From: Acidobacteriota bacterium
GTDB taxonomy: Bacteria > Acidobacteriota > Vicinamibacteria > Marinacidobacterales > Marinacidobacteraceae
Assembly: GCA_009840635.1 (NCBI GenBank)
Contig: VXNL01000064.1
Coordinates: 1-64,000 of the forward strand
Direction of reading: 5' to 3'
Length of the DNA: 64,000 bases
Made by a program: the position numbers and the translations under genes
Notes under the pieces: model-generated
Told to the model about the DNA's origin: nothing
What the model saw: only the letters and a program-made list of their open reading frames with translations
The model's database searches: none
In this document: positions 16,528-25,317 of the stretch, in pieces
Layout: each line of letters begins with the position of its first letter
How positions within the stretch are numbered: the stretch's first letter is position 1

Positions 16528-17619
16528 CTACGCCGGGTTGCCCAGCGTCTTCAGGTGCCGGTAGTGGGACTGCAGGGCCGCGAGAAACGACGGATAGGAG
16601 TGGTAGCGAACCGAGAAGTCGCGGCACGTCGCCTCGACGATCTTCCTGAGGCGCGGGTAGTGGAGATGGCAGATGTTCGGGAACAGGTGGTGTTCGATCT
16701 GGTTGTTCAGACCTCCCAGGTACCAGGCCGCCAGCTTGCTCCGGGGCGCGAAGTTCGCCGTCGTCTCCACCTCGTGAACGGCCCACTCCTTTTCCATCGC
16801 GCCCGACTCCGGATCGGGTGACGGAAAGGCGGTGACTTCCACGGTATGGGCCAGCGAGAACACGAGTGACAGGGTCAGGCTGGCGACCAGGTTGATGAGC
16901 AACAGCACGACCAGCACGTGCCACCAGGTGTTGAAAAAGAGCGGGAGGACCAGGGCGATTCCGACGTAGAAGGCCTTGGTCAGCCAGAAGTTGGCGTGCT
17001 GCGACGGACTCGGCTTCGGCAGGTTGTAGTTGCCGATTCGCCCGGAGATGATCCGCTGGATGTCGCTGTAGATCACGTTGAGGGTCAACAGGCTGTACAT
17101 CGGGAAGGCGTAGAGGTGCTGAAACCGGTGCCAGGGCCGCCATTCCTGCAGATGGCTCCAGCGCACCATCCCGCCCGTCTGGATGTCCGTGTCCATTTCC
17201 TCGACGTTCGTGTAGGTGTGATGGAGGACGTTGTGCTTGTGCTGCCAGATCATCTGGCTGGCCCCGATGAAGCTCGCGGTGGAGCCGGCCAGCCAGTTGA
17301 CCGTCCGGTTGCTGCTGTAGCTGCCGTGGGCGCCTTCATGCACCAGGTTGAAGCCGATGAGCGCGAGCGCCTGCGACAGGGCGAAGGCGGCGACGATCGT
17401 CGTGAGGACGTGCGGGGAGAAGAAGACCAGGAAGACGTACGAAACGACGAACCCGGTCAGGATGATCGCGGTCTTGGGCAGCATGCGCCAGCCGCCCGTC
17501 CCCCGGGTCCTGATGCCGGGGAAGCGCTCATCGACGCGCTTTTTCAGGGTCGCGTAGAAGCCTACGTCCTTGTCGAAGGTGATCTTCCGGTAGGTGGCTT
17601 GCGAAGAGGTCGGCGACAT
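16528..17619 (-). CDS. Membrane fatty acid desaturase
   Basis: The protein is a 363-residue di-iron desaturase of the acyl-lipid/front-end type. All three histidine boxes are present: HEGAHG, HKHNVLHH and QIEHH. They are separated by pairs of membrane helices (for example TAIILTGFVVSYVFLVFF). The QIEHH third box is characteristic of front-end or linoleoyl-CoA-type desaturases. It should insert a double bond into membrane acyl chains using an electron donor encoded elsewhere. It lies 75 bp upstream of the PQQ-type gene's end on the same strand, and its 3' end converges with the FG-GAP gene. The position of desaturation is not predictable here. Confidence 0.92.
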   Translation of the reverse strand: MSPTSSQATYRKITFDKDVGFYATLKKRVDERFPGIRTRGTGGWRMLPKTAIILTGFVVSYVFLVFFSPHVLTTIVAAFALSQALALIGFNLVHEGAHGSYSSNRTVNWLAGSTASFIGASQMIWQHKHNVLHHTYTNVEEMDTDIQTGGMVRWSHLQEWRPWHRFQHLYAFPMYSLLTLNVIYSDIQRIISGRIGNYNLPKPSPSQHANFWLTKAFYVGIALVLPLFFNTWWHVLVVLLLINLVASLTLSLVFSLAHTVEVTAFPSPDPESGAMEKEWAVHEVETTANFAPRSKLAAWYLGGLNNQIEHHLFPNICHLHYPRLRKIVEATCRDFSVRYHSYPSFLAALQSHYRHLKTLGNPA

Positions 17620-17694
17620 GGATTCTCGCTTTCAGTTTCGGGTTTCAGGATTTGCCGGAGCCGGCCGGCCGATAAAGGCGTCAGCGGGGATCCG

Positions 17695-19653
17695 CTAGCG
17701 GGGCCTCGATTCCCAGGCGTCCTCGCCGTAGAGGGTGAATTCGTCCACCTCGAACCAGAACTCGCCCAGCTCCGACTCGCCGCGGCGTGAGAGGTAGAGC
17801 CCGGTGCAGCGGGCCCCGTCCCAGAGGGCGGCGCCCTCGGGTACCTCGACCGGCTTCAGGTCGTCGGCGCCGAGTTCGACCAGCCGCCAGTCGTCCCCCA
17901 CTTCCACCCGCTGCCCGAAGCCGACGCCGCTGCAGCGCACGGTGAGTTCGAAGGCGTGACTGCCCCGGGCGTGGAAGCGGATGCCCCCCAGGTTCTCCAG
18001 GCTGACCGGATTCCCGCCGCGATCGAAGGGCTGGTACATCTGGGCGAGCGGGCCGCGCGCGGCGCCGCTGGCCAGGGTGCCGTCCACGCGGGCGGCCGCC
18101 GGCGTCGAGGCGCCGCCGCCGGCAATGAGCGAGAGGTCGGCGCTCGAGACGCCGTTCGTGAACGTGTGCCAGCGGACCCCGGTGTGGGCGAAGAGGTCGC
18201 CGTCCTCGAAGTCGTCGAACGCCAGCACCTGATCGGAGGCCAGGTTCTCCGGGAAGGGTGTCGAGGAGGGCTTCGACCCGGCCATCGTCGGGGCGATGCC
18301 GTTCGAGAGGGCCACCAGGTGGTTCGTCGTCCGGATGATGAGTTGTCCTTCGGAGATCGCCGGCGTGGCGAGGCACACCTCGTCCATGGAGTTCATCGCG
18401 AGTTCTTCGTACTCCGGACCGGCGCGGATGACGAAAACGTCGCCGTCCTCGCTGGTCAGATAGACGCGGCCGTCGGCGGCGATGGGCGAAGCGGTGTAGG
18501 CGCCGCCCCGCTGGCCGATCCGCCGCCGGTACGCCCGCTCGCCGGTCGCGGCGTCGAAGACGGTGAGGACCCCGTTCGTCGCGACCACGTAGAGATAGCC
18601 CTGGTACACCAGCGGCGAGGCCATGTACGGCCCGTCGCGGGGTGAACTCCAGGCGACGTGGTCGTTGGAATTCGTCCCCTCCGCCAGCGAGATGTCGCCG
18701 CTGGCGCCCGTCCGGATCGCGAAGATCGGGCGGATCCGGTAGCCGCTCGTCAGGTAGATGAGCTCCCCGTCCACCACCGGGGTCGGGGTGGTGTTGTTCG
18801 AACTGCCCGACATCCGCCAGAGTTCCGCCCCGGTCATCGGGTCGTAGCCGAACATGGTGCCGGCGCCGTTCGTGATGAGCTCGGCCCGCTCGGGTCCCGC
18901 GTGGACGGTCGGTGTCGAGAACGCGGAGATCAGGTCCCGCTCCGTCCGCCAGACCTCCTCGCCACTGGCCACGTCAAAGGCAGCGATGAAGGAGCCTTCC
19001 TGCTGGTCGGCCTGCACGATCACCAGGTTCTCCCAGATGATCGGGGAGCTGGCGGCCCCCCACTGGTAGGTGTCGTCGTAGGAGGCGCCCGAGTCCAGCG
19101 GGCCGAGATCCACCTGCCACTGCAACTCGCCGTCGAAGTCGTAGAGGAACAGGTTGCCGGTAGCGATCAGCACCGCGACGTGTTTCCCGTCGGTGGCCGG
19201 CGTGGCCGAGGCGTAGCTGTTCTTGGGGTGCCGCGAGATCTCCGGGGCCTCGGCGACCGCCTCGCGCACCCACAGCACGTCGCCGCCCTGACGGTCGATC
19301 GCGTACACGAACCAGGTGTTCCGCTCCCGGTCGGAGCGGCGGTCCATCCGCCCGTCCGGCCCGTAGCGGAAGACCGGGTCGGGATCGTCGCTGACCGCGG
19401 TGGTCAGAAAGATCCGGTCGTCCCAGATCACCGGGCTCGAGTGACCGAGGCCCGGGACCCTTGTCTTCCAGAGGACGTTGTGCCCCGTCTCCGCATCCCA
19501 GAGCGTCGGCGGGTTCTGGCCGTCAGCGACCCCGGAGGCGAGCGGACCCCGGAACGACGGCCACTGGAACCGGTCGTCGCCGCCCTGAGCGCCCGCCGCC
19601 ATCGGCACGAGACACACCAGAGCAAACCCCAGGAAGACCCGCAGACGCTCCAT
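17695..19653 (-). CDS. Secreted PQQ-like beta-propeller protein
   Basis: The 652-residue product has a signal peptide (VFLGFALVCLVPMAAGAQ) followed by repeats of the PQQ-enzyme/BamB type, such as VLWKTRVPGLGHSSPVIWDD, AWSSPRDGPYMASPLVYQG and AYTASPIAADGRVYLTSEDG. It lacks the catalytic signature of PQQ alcohol dehydrogenases, so a scaffold or ligand-binding role is likelier. After about residue 480 a separate beta-domain begins (DFEDGDLFAHTGVRWHTF) that resembles a carbohydrate-binding jelly roll. An alternative ATG lies at 19665. No operon partner is close. Confidence 0.82.
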   Translation of the reverse strand: MERLRVFLGFALVCLVPMAAGAQGGDDRFQWPSFRGPLASGVADGQNPPTLWDAETGHNVLWKTRVPGLGHSSPVIWDDRIFLTTAVSDDPDPVFRYGPDGRMDRRSDRERNTWFVYAIDRQGGDVLWVREAVAEAPEISRHPKNSYASATPATDGKHVAVLIATGNLFLYDFDGELQWQVDLGPLDSGASYDDTYQWGAASSPIIWENLVIVQADQQEGSFIAAFDVASGEEVWRTERDLISAFSTPTVHAGPERAELITNGAGTMFGYDPMTGAELWRMSGSSNNTTPTPVVDGELIYLTSGYRIRPIFAIRTGASGDISLAEGTNSNDHVAWSSPRDGPYMASPLVYQGYLYVVATNGVLTVFDAATGERAYRRRIGQRGGAYTASPIAADGRVYLTSEDGDVFVIRAGPEYEELAMNSMDEVCLATPAISEGQLIIRTTNHLVALSNGIAPTMAGSKPSSTPFPENLASDQVLAFDDFEDGDLFAHTGVRWHTFTNGVSSADLSLIAGGGASTPAAARVDGTLASGAARGPLAQMYQPFDRGGNPVSLENLGGIRFHARGSHAFELTVRCSGVGFGQRVEVGDDWRLVELGADDLKPVEVPEGAALWDGARCTGLYLSRRGESELGEFWFEVDEFTLYGEDAWESRPR

Positions 19654-19722
19654 CGGACCGCCCATCGTACCCGGTCAAAGGTTCATCGGGACGCCTGACT
19701 CTCACGGCGGCCTGGTGGCGCG

Positions 19723-19752
19723 CCGGCTTGGAACGCCGGCTTCAGCCGGCAC
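19723..19752 (+). repeat. Single arm of the double-hairpin repeat
   Basis: CCGGCTTGGAACGCCGGC followed by TTCAGCCGGCAC matches one arm of the paired repeats at 6316 and 43603, but no inverted partner follows. It is joined to a second hairpin (CTGCGC-GTCA-GCGCAG) instead of the usual one. It lies upstream of the PQQ-type gene, in a tandem rather than a convergent gap. Confidence 0.7.
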
Positions 19753-20108
19753 CCGCTGCGCGTCAGCGCAGCAGAACCGCGTCACGCCCGAAACATAAGA
19801 GCGCCCCGCCGCGGGACGATTACAAATAAAGCGTGCTGCGCGATCACAAGTGTTTCTTGCATCGGAACACTGAGCGGGAAGCAGAGAACGACGCGCTCGC
19901 CCCGGCGAGATGACGGCGGAACGGCTTGGAACGCCGTGCTCCAGACACGTTCCTCCGGTTGGTTGCTCCCGGCGGGTCGGCTAACAGGGTGTGAGATCCG
20001 GCTCTCCGGCGCCTCCTACGCTGGAGAGCCCACAAGAAAGACTCCCCGAACGGTATAGACCTCCGGTCGGCACGGCGGGCCCGAGGCCCGCGACGCAACC
20101 CGACGCTT
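19753..20108. other. Gene-free remnant region next to an orphan antitoxin
   Basis: I see no coding sequence with family resemblance here. A fragment of the repeat arm (GGCTTGGAACGCCG) recurs at about 19923. The place downstream of the Phd-like antitoxin, where a toxin gene would normally sit, holds no PIN, RelE or Doc-like reading frame on the minus strand. The region is probably decayed. Confidence 0.5.
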
Positions 20109-20402
20109 TCAGCGAAACAGATCGCCGCGGTCTCCGAAGCCAGGAGCCGAGCGGCGGTCCCGCTCAAGCTTCAGTCCAGCTCCCACGAGCGGTGATCGCG
20201 CCAGAAACTCCGCGAACGACGGTCGCGGGCGCCGCAGGCGATCGTAGTCCGCTGCGGAGAGCACAACGGCTATCGGACGCCCACTTGAAAGGATGGTCTG
20301 GGGGCCGGAGGCAATGGCGGTTCGGACAAGCGCCGCAAAGCATGACCTCGCTTTCTGCGCGGTCCAGACCCCCGACCGGGGCGCCTCTTTCATCATTCCC
20401 AT
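20109..20402 (-). CDS. Phd/YefM-type antitoxin without a toxin partner
   Basis: The 97-residue protein matches the Phd/YefM antitoxin pattern. An N-terminal DNA-binding fold (VWTAQKARSCFAALVRTA), the hallmark SSGRPIAVVLSAADYDRL and a C-terminal toxin-neutralising tail (EFLARSPLVGAGLKLERDR) are all present. Such proteins repress their own operon and bind a RelE, Doc or PIN toxin. No toxin follows. Three ATG codons (20402, 20396, 20393) compete as start. It may be the remnant of a decayed module or an antitoxin acting in trans. Confidence 0.75.
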   Translation of the reverse strand: MGMMKEAPRSGVWTAQKARSCFAALVRTAIASGPQTILSSGRPIAVVLSAADYDRLRRPRPSFAEFLARSPLVGAGLKLERDRRSAPGFGDRGDLFR

Positions 20403-20449
20403 GGAAAGCCTACTCAGGCTTCGCCGTTGACGCGGATCAGCGTTCAGTC

Positions 20450-22696
20450 CTACTGGCCTGTTCCCATCGCCTCCCGGGCCGCCCGGGCCACGATGTCCCG
20501 CGGCGAGGCCATCGCGGCGGCCTCCTCGATGACGGCCACCGCGTCGCCGCCGCCCACCTCACCCAGCGCCGTGACCGCCGCTGCCTGTGCGCGGTAGCTG
20601 GAATCGTTCCGGAACCGCTCGATCAGGAACTCGGCGCCCGCCGAGCCGCCCAGCCGGACGACCGCGGCCGTCCGGACGTCGGACTTCGCGTCCTCCACCG
20701 CCGCTGTCCGCAAAACCTCCGCGTCGCCCGCACTCCCCGGATCCAGCCCCTCGACCGCCGCCTGGCGGACCGCCCAGAACGTGTCGCCGGCCGCCGCGTT
20801 CCGCAGGGCGGCCCGGGCCTCGTCGCCGCCCATCTCGCCGAGCGCCACCGCGGCCCGGCGCCGTCCGGCGGCGTCGTCATCCAGGAGCTGGGCCATCCAC
20901 TCGGCGGCGGGTTTCGTGATGTTCAGCTCCGCCAGCAGCACGTCGTCCGCGTCGAACCGCACGTAATGGGGCTCCTCCGCCGAAGGGAAACTGAGGTGCT
21001 GTTCCCGGCCCTCGAGCGTGAAGGGATGGACCTCGGAACCCGACTCGGTGACCACTCGCACCGAGAGCGGAGCGCGGTACGCCTCCGGCACCGTGCCCAT
21101 GCTGGCTTCGGGCCCCTGCACCTGGACGATGTGCATCTCGACGGAGTCCCCGTCCCACTCGGACACGATCTCGAGCACCGGGTGGCCCGGGCGGCGCAGC
21201 CACATGTCGATGAACCAGCGGATGTCCTGGCCCGTGGCCTCGGCCATGGCGGTAATGAAGTCCTCCGTGTCCACCGGCTGGAAGGAGTGCTTCTCCAGGA
21301 AGTGCTTCATTCCCGCGCGGAACTCGGCGTCCCCGGTGATGTGGCGGAGCAGCCGGAGCAGCGCCGCGCCCTTCGGATAGGTGTGGGCGTCGAAGTTGTC
21401 GTTCGGCCGCCGCCACTGGTTCGTGACCACCGGCCGGAGGACAGTCTGGGCCTGGCGAAGGTAGGACTCGCGCTTCCGGCGCATGTTCTCGCCGGCCTCG
21501 TCGGGGCCCAGCTCAAAGGCGTGCCAGAGGTACTCCGAGTAGGTCCCGAAGCTCTCGGTCAGCCACGTCTCTCCCCAGTCGCGGTAGGTCGTGAGGTCGC
21601 CCCACCAGTGGTGCGCCACCTCGTGGGCGACGAGTCCGTGGCTCGGGAAGTCCTGCTCGGCGCGCTCGTCGTGGATCGTGCTCTGGCCGAGCACTGTGGC
21701 GGTGGTGCTCTCGGCGCCGCCGCCGATCCCGGGAATGGTGATCTGGTCGTACTTGTTCCACGGATAGGGAACGCCGAACTCCTCGTCGAAGAAGGCCATC
21801 ATCGCCGTGGTCTTGTGGAAGCTGCGATGAGCGTCTTCCACGGCCTTCGGATACACCCAGTAGTTCACCGGGATGTCTCCGTGGAAGTCCTCGATGACCT
21901 CGTAGGGACCCGCGACCAGCACCGAGAGATAGGTCGGATGGGGCAGGTCGAGCCGCCAGTGATGCGTCCGGGTGCCAGGCCGCGCTCCCTCGCTGATGCC
22001 GATCAGCGCGCCGTTCGAGAGCACCTTCCAGTCCTCCCGCACGGTGGCGAGCAGCTCGAAGGTGGACCGGTCCGCCGGGTGGTCCACCGAGGGATACCAG
22101 TGCCGCGCGCCCTCGGGGAAGGAGAGGGTGTTGATGAGCTGGGGATTGGCGTCCGTCTCGTCCTTGAAGTCGAGCCCGAGGTCGTAGCTCGCCGCCATTC
22201 CGTACTGCGTCGCGTCCACGTCGATGCCGGACCCGCCGTAGTCGATCTCGAGGACGAGCGTCTCGCCTGCCGCGAGCGGCTCGGCGAGCGCGACGGTGAG
22301 CGTTTCATCCGCGTGGGTGAAGTCGAGTTCCTCGCCGCCCGCGCGGGCCGCGTGGACCCCGTAGGTCGCGGCGTCCAGCGCGACCTCGGTGATGTCCTCC
22401 TCGGCCTGCAGCTCGATCTGCACCTGTCCGTCCATGCTCTTGGTGGTCTCGTCCAGGTCGAGGGCGACCCGGTAGTGCAGGACGTCGAAGGGCTCGTCGC
22501 GTAGCTCCCGGACCGGCCAGTCGGAGCGGTCCTCGTAGGGTGACTCGGCCGGGGGTGGCTCGCTGCTCCCGCCGCCGCAGGCGATGAGGACGAGGGCGGC
22601 GGCGAGCGCGCTCGTCCACCCTGAGAACACGCTGGCGAGGAACGGGCGGTTACCGATCAAGCCGGCAATCGTACCGGCTGGCGGTTGGACCCGCAT
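20450..22696 (-). CDS. M1-family aminopeptidase lipoprotein with HEAT-like repeats
   Basis: The 748-residue protein begins with a lipoprotein signal (AAALVLIACGGG), so it is probably membrane-anchored outside the cytoplasm. The M1 catalytic domain shows the zinc motif HEVAHHWWGD with the third ligand in WLTESFGTYSEY; the exopeptidase motif reads GIGGGAES. Four to five HEAT-like repeats occupy the C-terminal fifth (AVALGEMGGDEARAALRNAA, AVVRLGGSAGAEFLIERF). I start at the ATG at 22696 because the signal begins there; the frame is open to 22858. Its 5' end diverges from the VapB-like gene. The HEAT tail may replace the M1 C-terminal cap. Confidence 0.88.
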   Translation of the reverse strand: MRVQPPAGTIAGLIGNRPFLASVFSGWTSALAAALVLIACGGGSSEPPPAESPYEDRSDWPVRELRDEPFDVLHYRVALDLDETTKSMDGQVQIELQAEEDITEVALDAATYGVHAARAGGEELDFTHADETLTVALAEPLAAGETLVLEIDYGGSGIDVDATQYGMAASYDLGLDFKDETDANPQLINTLSFPEGARHWYPSVDHPADRSTFELLATVREDWKVLSNGALIGISEGARPGTRTHHWRLDLPHPTYLSVLVAGPYEVIEDFHGDIPVNYWVYPKAVEDAHRSFHKTTAMMAFFDEEFGVPYPWNKYDQITIPGIGGGAESTTATVLGQSTIHDERAEQDFPSHGLVAHEVAHHWWGDLTTYRDWGETWLTESFGTYSEYLWHAFELGPDEAGENMRRKRESYLRQAQTVLRPVVTNQWRRPNDNFDAHTYPKGAALLRLLRHITGDAEFRAGMKHFLEKHSFQPVDTEDFITAMAEATGQDIRWFIDMWLRRPGHPVLEIVSEWDGDSVEMHIVQVQGPEASMGTVPEAYRAPLSVRVVTESGSEVHPFTLEGREQHLSFPSAEEPHYVRFDADDVLLAELNITKPAAEWMAQLLDDDAAGRRRAAVALGEMGGDEARAALRNAAAGDTFWAVRQAAVEGLDPGSAGDAEVLRTAAVEDAKSDVRTAAVVRLGGSAGAEFLIERFRNDSSYRAQAAAVTALGEVGGGDAVAVIEEAAAMASPRDIVARAAREAMGTGQ

Positions 22697-22775
22697 GGAT
22701 GTCCGTCGCGCTCTCGCAGGGATGCAATGGGTGCTGCGTGCCGAATACCATGGGTGGATGGGACCGAATCCCGCC

Positions 22776-22985
22776 ATGAGGAAGACCACCGTGGAGATTG
22801 ACGAGCGCCTGATCGCCGAGGCGAAGCGCGTTCTGGGAACGTCGTCGATCAAGGACACGATTCACGGCGCGCTGCGTGAGGTCGTCCAAAGGGAAGCGCG
22901 GCGGGAGGAGATCCGGGCGCTCACCACAATGGACTGCCTCGACCTCGCCGACGAACGCGTCATGGCGAAGGCCTGGCGGCGCTGA
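22776..22985 (+). CDS. VapB-type ribbon-helix-helix antitoxin, no toxin found
   Basis: The 69-residue protein begins MRKTTVEIDERLIAEAKRVL, the ribbon-helix-helix start of VapB antitoxins. SSIKDTIHGALREVV follows, and the short toxin-binding tail is DLADERVMAKAWRR. VapB proteins repress their operon and neutralise a PIN-domain RNase encoded just downstream. No PIN reading frame lies between 22986 and 23283; a repeat pair occupies that space. The ATG at 22776 is chosen because the fold starts there. Together with the Phd-like gene it is one of two partnerless antitoxins within 3 kb. Confidence 0.75.
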   Translation: MRKTTVEIDERLIAEAKRVLGTSSIKDTIHGALREVVQREARREEIRALTTMDCLDLADERVMAKAWRR

Positions 22986-23070
22986 CCGCGGGAGGAGGAA
23001 GCCGCGCGAGCAGGGAGCCTTTCGGCCATCCCAGTTGTCCGATGAACTGAGGCAAGCTCAGGACCTGTCT

Positions 23071-23268
23071 CGGAGCGCCGGCCTCCGGCCGGCATCGCGG
23101 CCCTAGGCCGCGAAACGCGCGCCGCAACCGATTCCCAGGGAGCGGTCCCAGCCGGTAACGGAGTAGCGCTGCCCGCAACGAGCGGAGCGTGGCCCCGTTC
23201 ACGGGGAGGAGCGCGGTCAGTGCGGGTTTCGCGCTCCCGCGCGATGCCAGCCGGAGGCTGGCGCTCCG
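23071..23268. repeat. Paired inverted repeat, diverged copy
   Basis: Two arms of about 29 nt (23071-23099 and 23240-23268) are inverted copies: CGGAGCGCCGGC followed by CTCCGGCCGGCATCGCG. In one arm the inner stem is CCGGCC/GGCCGG; in the other it is CCAGCC/GGCTGG, so both strands of the stem changed together and pairing is kept. It lies in the convergent gap between the VapB-like gene and the TonB receptor. The overall design matches the copies at 6316 and 43603 with a different loop. Confidence 0.75.
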
Positions 23269-23283
23269 ACGCGCAGCGGCTCG

Positions 23284-25257
23284 TTACCTGGCGAAGTCGA
23301 CGTCCACGCCGATGTGGACGGCGCGCGGTGTGCCCAGCGTCTCGATGGGTGTGCGGGCCGAGATGATCTCGGCGTCGAGGAGGTTCTCGCCCGCGAGAAA
23401 GACGTGGAGCCGGTCGTTCACCGGATAGGACACGCGGAGCCCCACCGAGACGAAACCCTCCATGGGCAGCTCGTTCCGGTCGTCCTCGAACTGGTCGCTC
23501 ATGAAGCGCAGGTCGGCGCGCACCGAGACGGGGCCGTGCCAGGCGCCGCCCACCACGCCCTGGTGGAACGGAACCTGGGGCAGGCGGAGGCCCGTCTCCT
23601 CCACCTTGGAAACGGAGAACAGGTAGGCCGCGAAGAACTCGCTGTTCGGGTCGGGGTAGACGTAGACCTCGGCCTCGAACCCACGGGCCCGGGAGCGTCC
23701 GATGTTCTGCCGCTGCCGGAAGACGCCCTCGTCGTTCACCTCCAGGGTGACGTTCCCCACCGTGTCGCGCATCCAGTTCCAGTAGGCGTTCCCGCGCACC
23801 AGCATCCGCTCGGTCGGGTAGAAGTCGAGGCCGCCTTCCGCTCCGTAGAGGGACTCCTCACCGAGCTGATCGTTCGCGGCGACCCGCACGTTCCCGACCC
23901 GGAACGGCCGATAGAGCTCGTTCAGCGAGGGAGCGCGGAACCCGCGGTAGGCGGACGCGCGGAGCGTCGTGCTCGGGAGGACGTGGTAGCGAACCCCGAG
24001 GCGGGGGTTCAAGCTGGCTTTGGAGCCCGCGTTCTGCCACATGTCCACCCGGCCGTCGGCGAGCACCTCGAGGCTCGGCATCAGCTCCAGCCGTTGCTGC
24101 ACGAACGCGCCGACCCGGTTCTGGGAGTGGTCGCCCCACGAGGAGCGCATCCAGTCGGCGCCCGCCTGCAGGCCTTCGGCGATCCGGGTGGTGAAGACGC
24201 CGCCCACCCCGGAGTACTCGAACGTCGTCTGCGCGGTCTGCCTTTCCTCGTTACGGCCCGGAAAGATGCGCGAGAAGTCGCTGTTCAGGCGGGAGTCCTG
24301 GCCGAACACCCGGAGATCCCAGTTGTCCTGGGTGATGCCGCCTTCCAGCATCACGAGGCGTGAGCTGTTGACCTGGAGGGGGGTGCCGTTCCGCCGGTCC
24401 TCCGAGTAGTAGTTGATCGAGAAGTGGACCGGTCCGGACGTGGCGCGGCCAACCATGGACCGGAAGTCCACCCCGGCCGGCTGATCGACGGCCCCGCGCT
24501 CCGCCTCCCGGATCCGGTGATAGCCCTCGCTGTTCAGCATCCGCGCCGCGCCGACAACCGAGATCCCGTCGGCCTCGTGGGATCCCAGCACCTCCGCGTC
24601 CTGGATCCCGAAGCTGCCCAGTTGCGCCCGCGCCCGCAGGATCCCCGGCTCCGGGCGCCGCGAGAAGAGCTGCACCGTGCCGCCGAGCGCCGAGCTTCCG
24701 TAGAGGGGGCTCGCGGCGCCGCGCGCCACCTCGATGCGGTCGAGGAACAGCGTCGGCATCCGGTTCCAGTAGACCCAGTTGCCGAAGGGATCGTTGAGCG
24801 GAATCCCGTCCCAGAGCACCAGCGTGCGGCTCGCTCCGCTCGGCCCGATCCCCCGGAGGGAGACCCCGGTGGTGGTGGGATGGGAGATGAAGCTGGTGTT
24901 CCGCCGGAAGAGGCCGAACCCCGGCACCCGGCTCAGCGCCTCGTCCACGAGGGTGCCCGGTGAGTTCGAGAGCTCCTCGCTGTCCACCGCGGTCACCAGC
25001 GCGATCGAGTCCACGAGCGCCTCCTCGCCCCGGGTCGCGGTGACGACCACGGTCTCGGTATGGGTCGGGCGGCCGGTCTCTTCCTGTTCCGCTTCCTCCT
25101 GGGTGTCCGCCGCTTGGGTCTCTTCGGGTTCGGGCCGCCGGTTCTCTTCCGCGCGGCCGCTCATCGGAATCGCCAGCGACAGCGCAAACCCGACCAGGAT
25201 GAGGCGCCGAAGGGGAACGCCCGGCGGGGAAGGGGGAGAAACGTCGGGACGATCCAT
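23284..25257 (-). CDS. TonB-dependent outer-membrane receptor
   Basis: This 657-residue outer-membrane transporter has a signal peptide (ILVGFALSLAIPMSGRAEE), an acidic linker, a TonB-box-like ETVVVTATR and a plug domain (VDEALSRVPGFGLFRRN, GVSLRGIGPSGASRTLVLWD, ASPLYGSSALGGTV). The following beta-barrel has paired aromatic strands. The barrel ends DVDFAR, not in the usual terminal Phe. Size and plug resemble vitamin B12 or siderophore receptors, but the substrate cannot be fixed. The ATG at 25257 is supported by the signal. It is divergent from the sirtuin gene with 60 bp between them. Confidence 0.9.
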   Translation of the reverse strand: MDRPDVSPPSPPGVPLRRLILVGFALSLAIPMSGRAEENRRPEPEETQAADTQEEAEQEETGRPTHTETVVVTATRGEEALVDSIALVTAVDSEELSNSPGTLVDEALSRVPGFGLFRRNTSFISHPTTTGVSLRGIGPSGASRTLVLWDGIPLNDPFGNWVYWNRMPTLFLDRIEVARGAASPLYGSSALGGTVQLFSRRPEPGILRARAQLGSFGIQDAEVLGSHEADGISVVGAARMLNSEGYHRIREAERGAVDQPAGVDFRSMVGRATSGPVHFSINYYSEDRRNGTPLQVNSSRLVMLEGGITQDNWDLRVFGQDSRLNSDFSRIFPGRNEERQTAQTTFEYSGVGGVFTTRIAEGLQAGADWMRSSWGDHSQNRVGAFVQQRLELMPSLEVLADGRVDMWQNAGSKASLNPRLGVRYHVLPSTTLRASAYRGFRAPSLNELYRPFRVGNVRVAANDQLGEESLYGAEGGLDFYPTERMLVRGNAYWNWMRDTVGNVTLEVNDEGVFRQRQNIGRSRARGFEAEVYVYPDPNSEFFAAYLFSVSKVEETGLRLPQVPFHQGVVGGAWHGPVSVRADLRFMSDQFEDDRNELPMEGFVSVGLRVSYPVNDRLHVFLAGENLLDAEIISARTPIETLGTPRAVHIGVDVDFAR

Positions 25258-25317
25258 GGGTCGGGCGCGATGATAGCGGGCGGCGGGCCGCCGGGCGCCG
25301 GGGCCATACTCCCCACG

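Noticed and set aside
19753-20108. Toxin gene downstream of the Phd antitoxin
   Set aside because: No reading frame on the minus strand resembles a PIN, RelE or Doc toxin.
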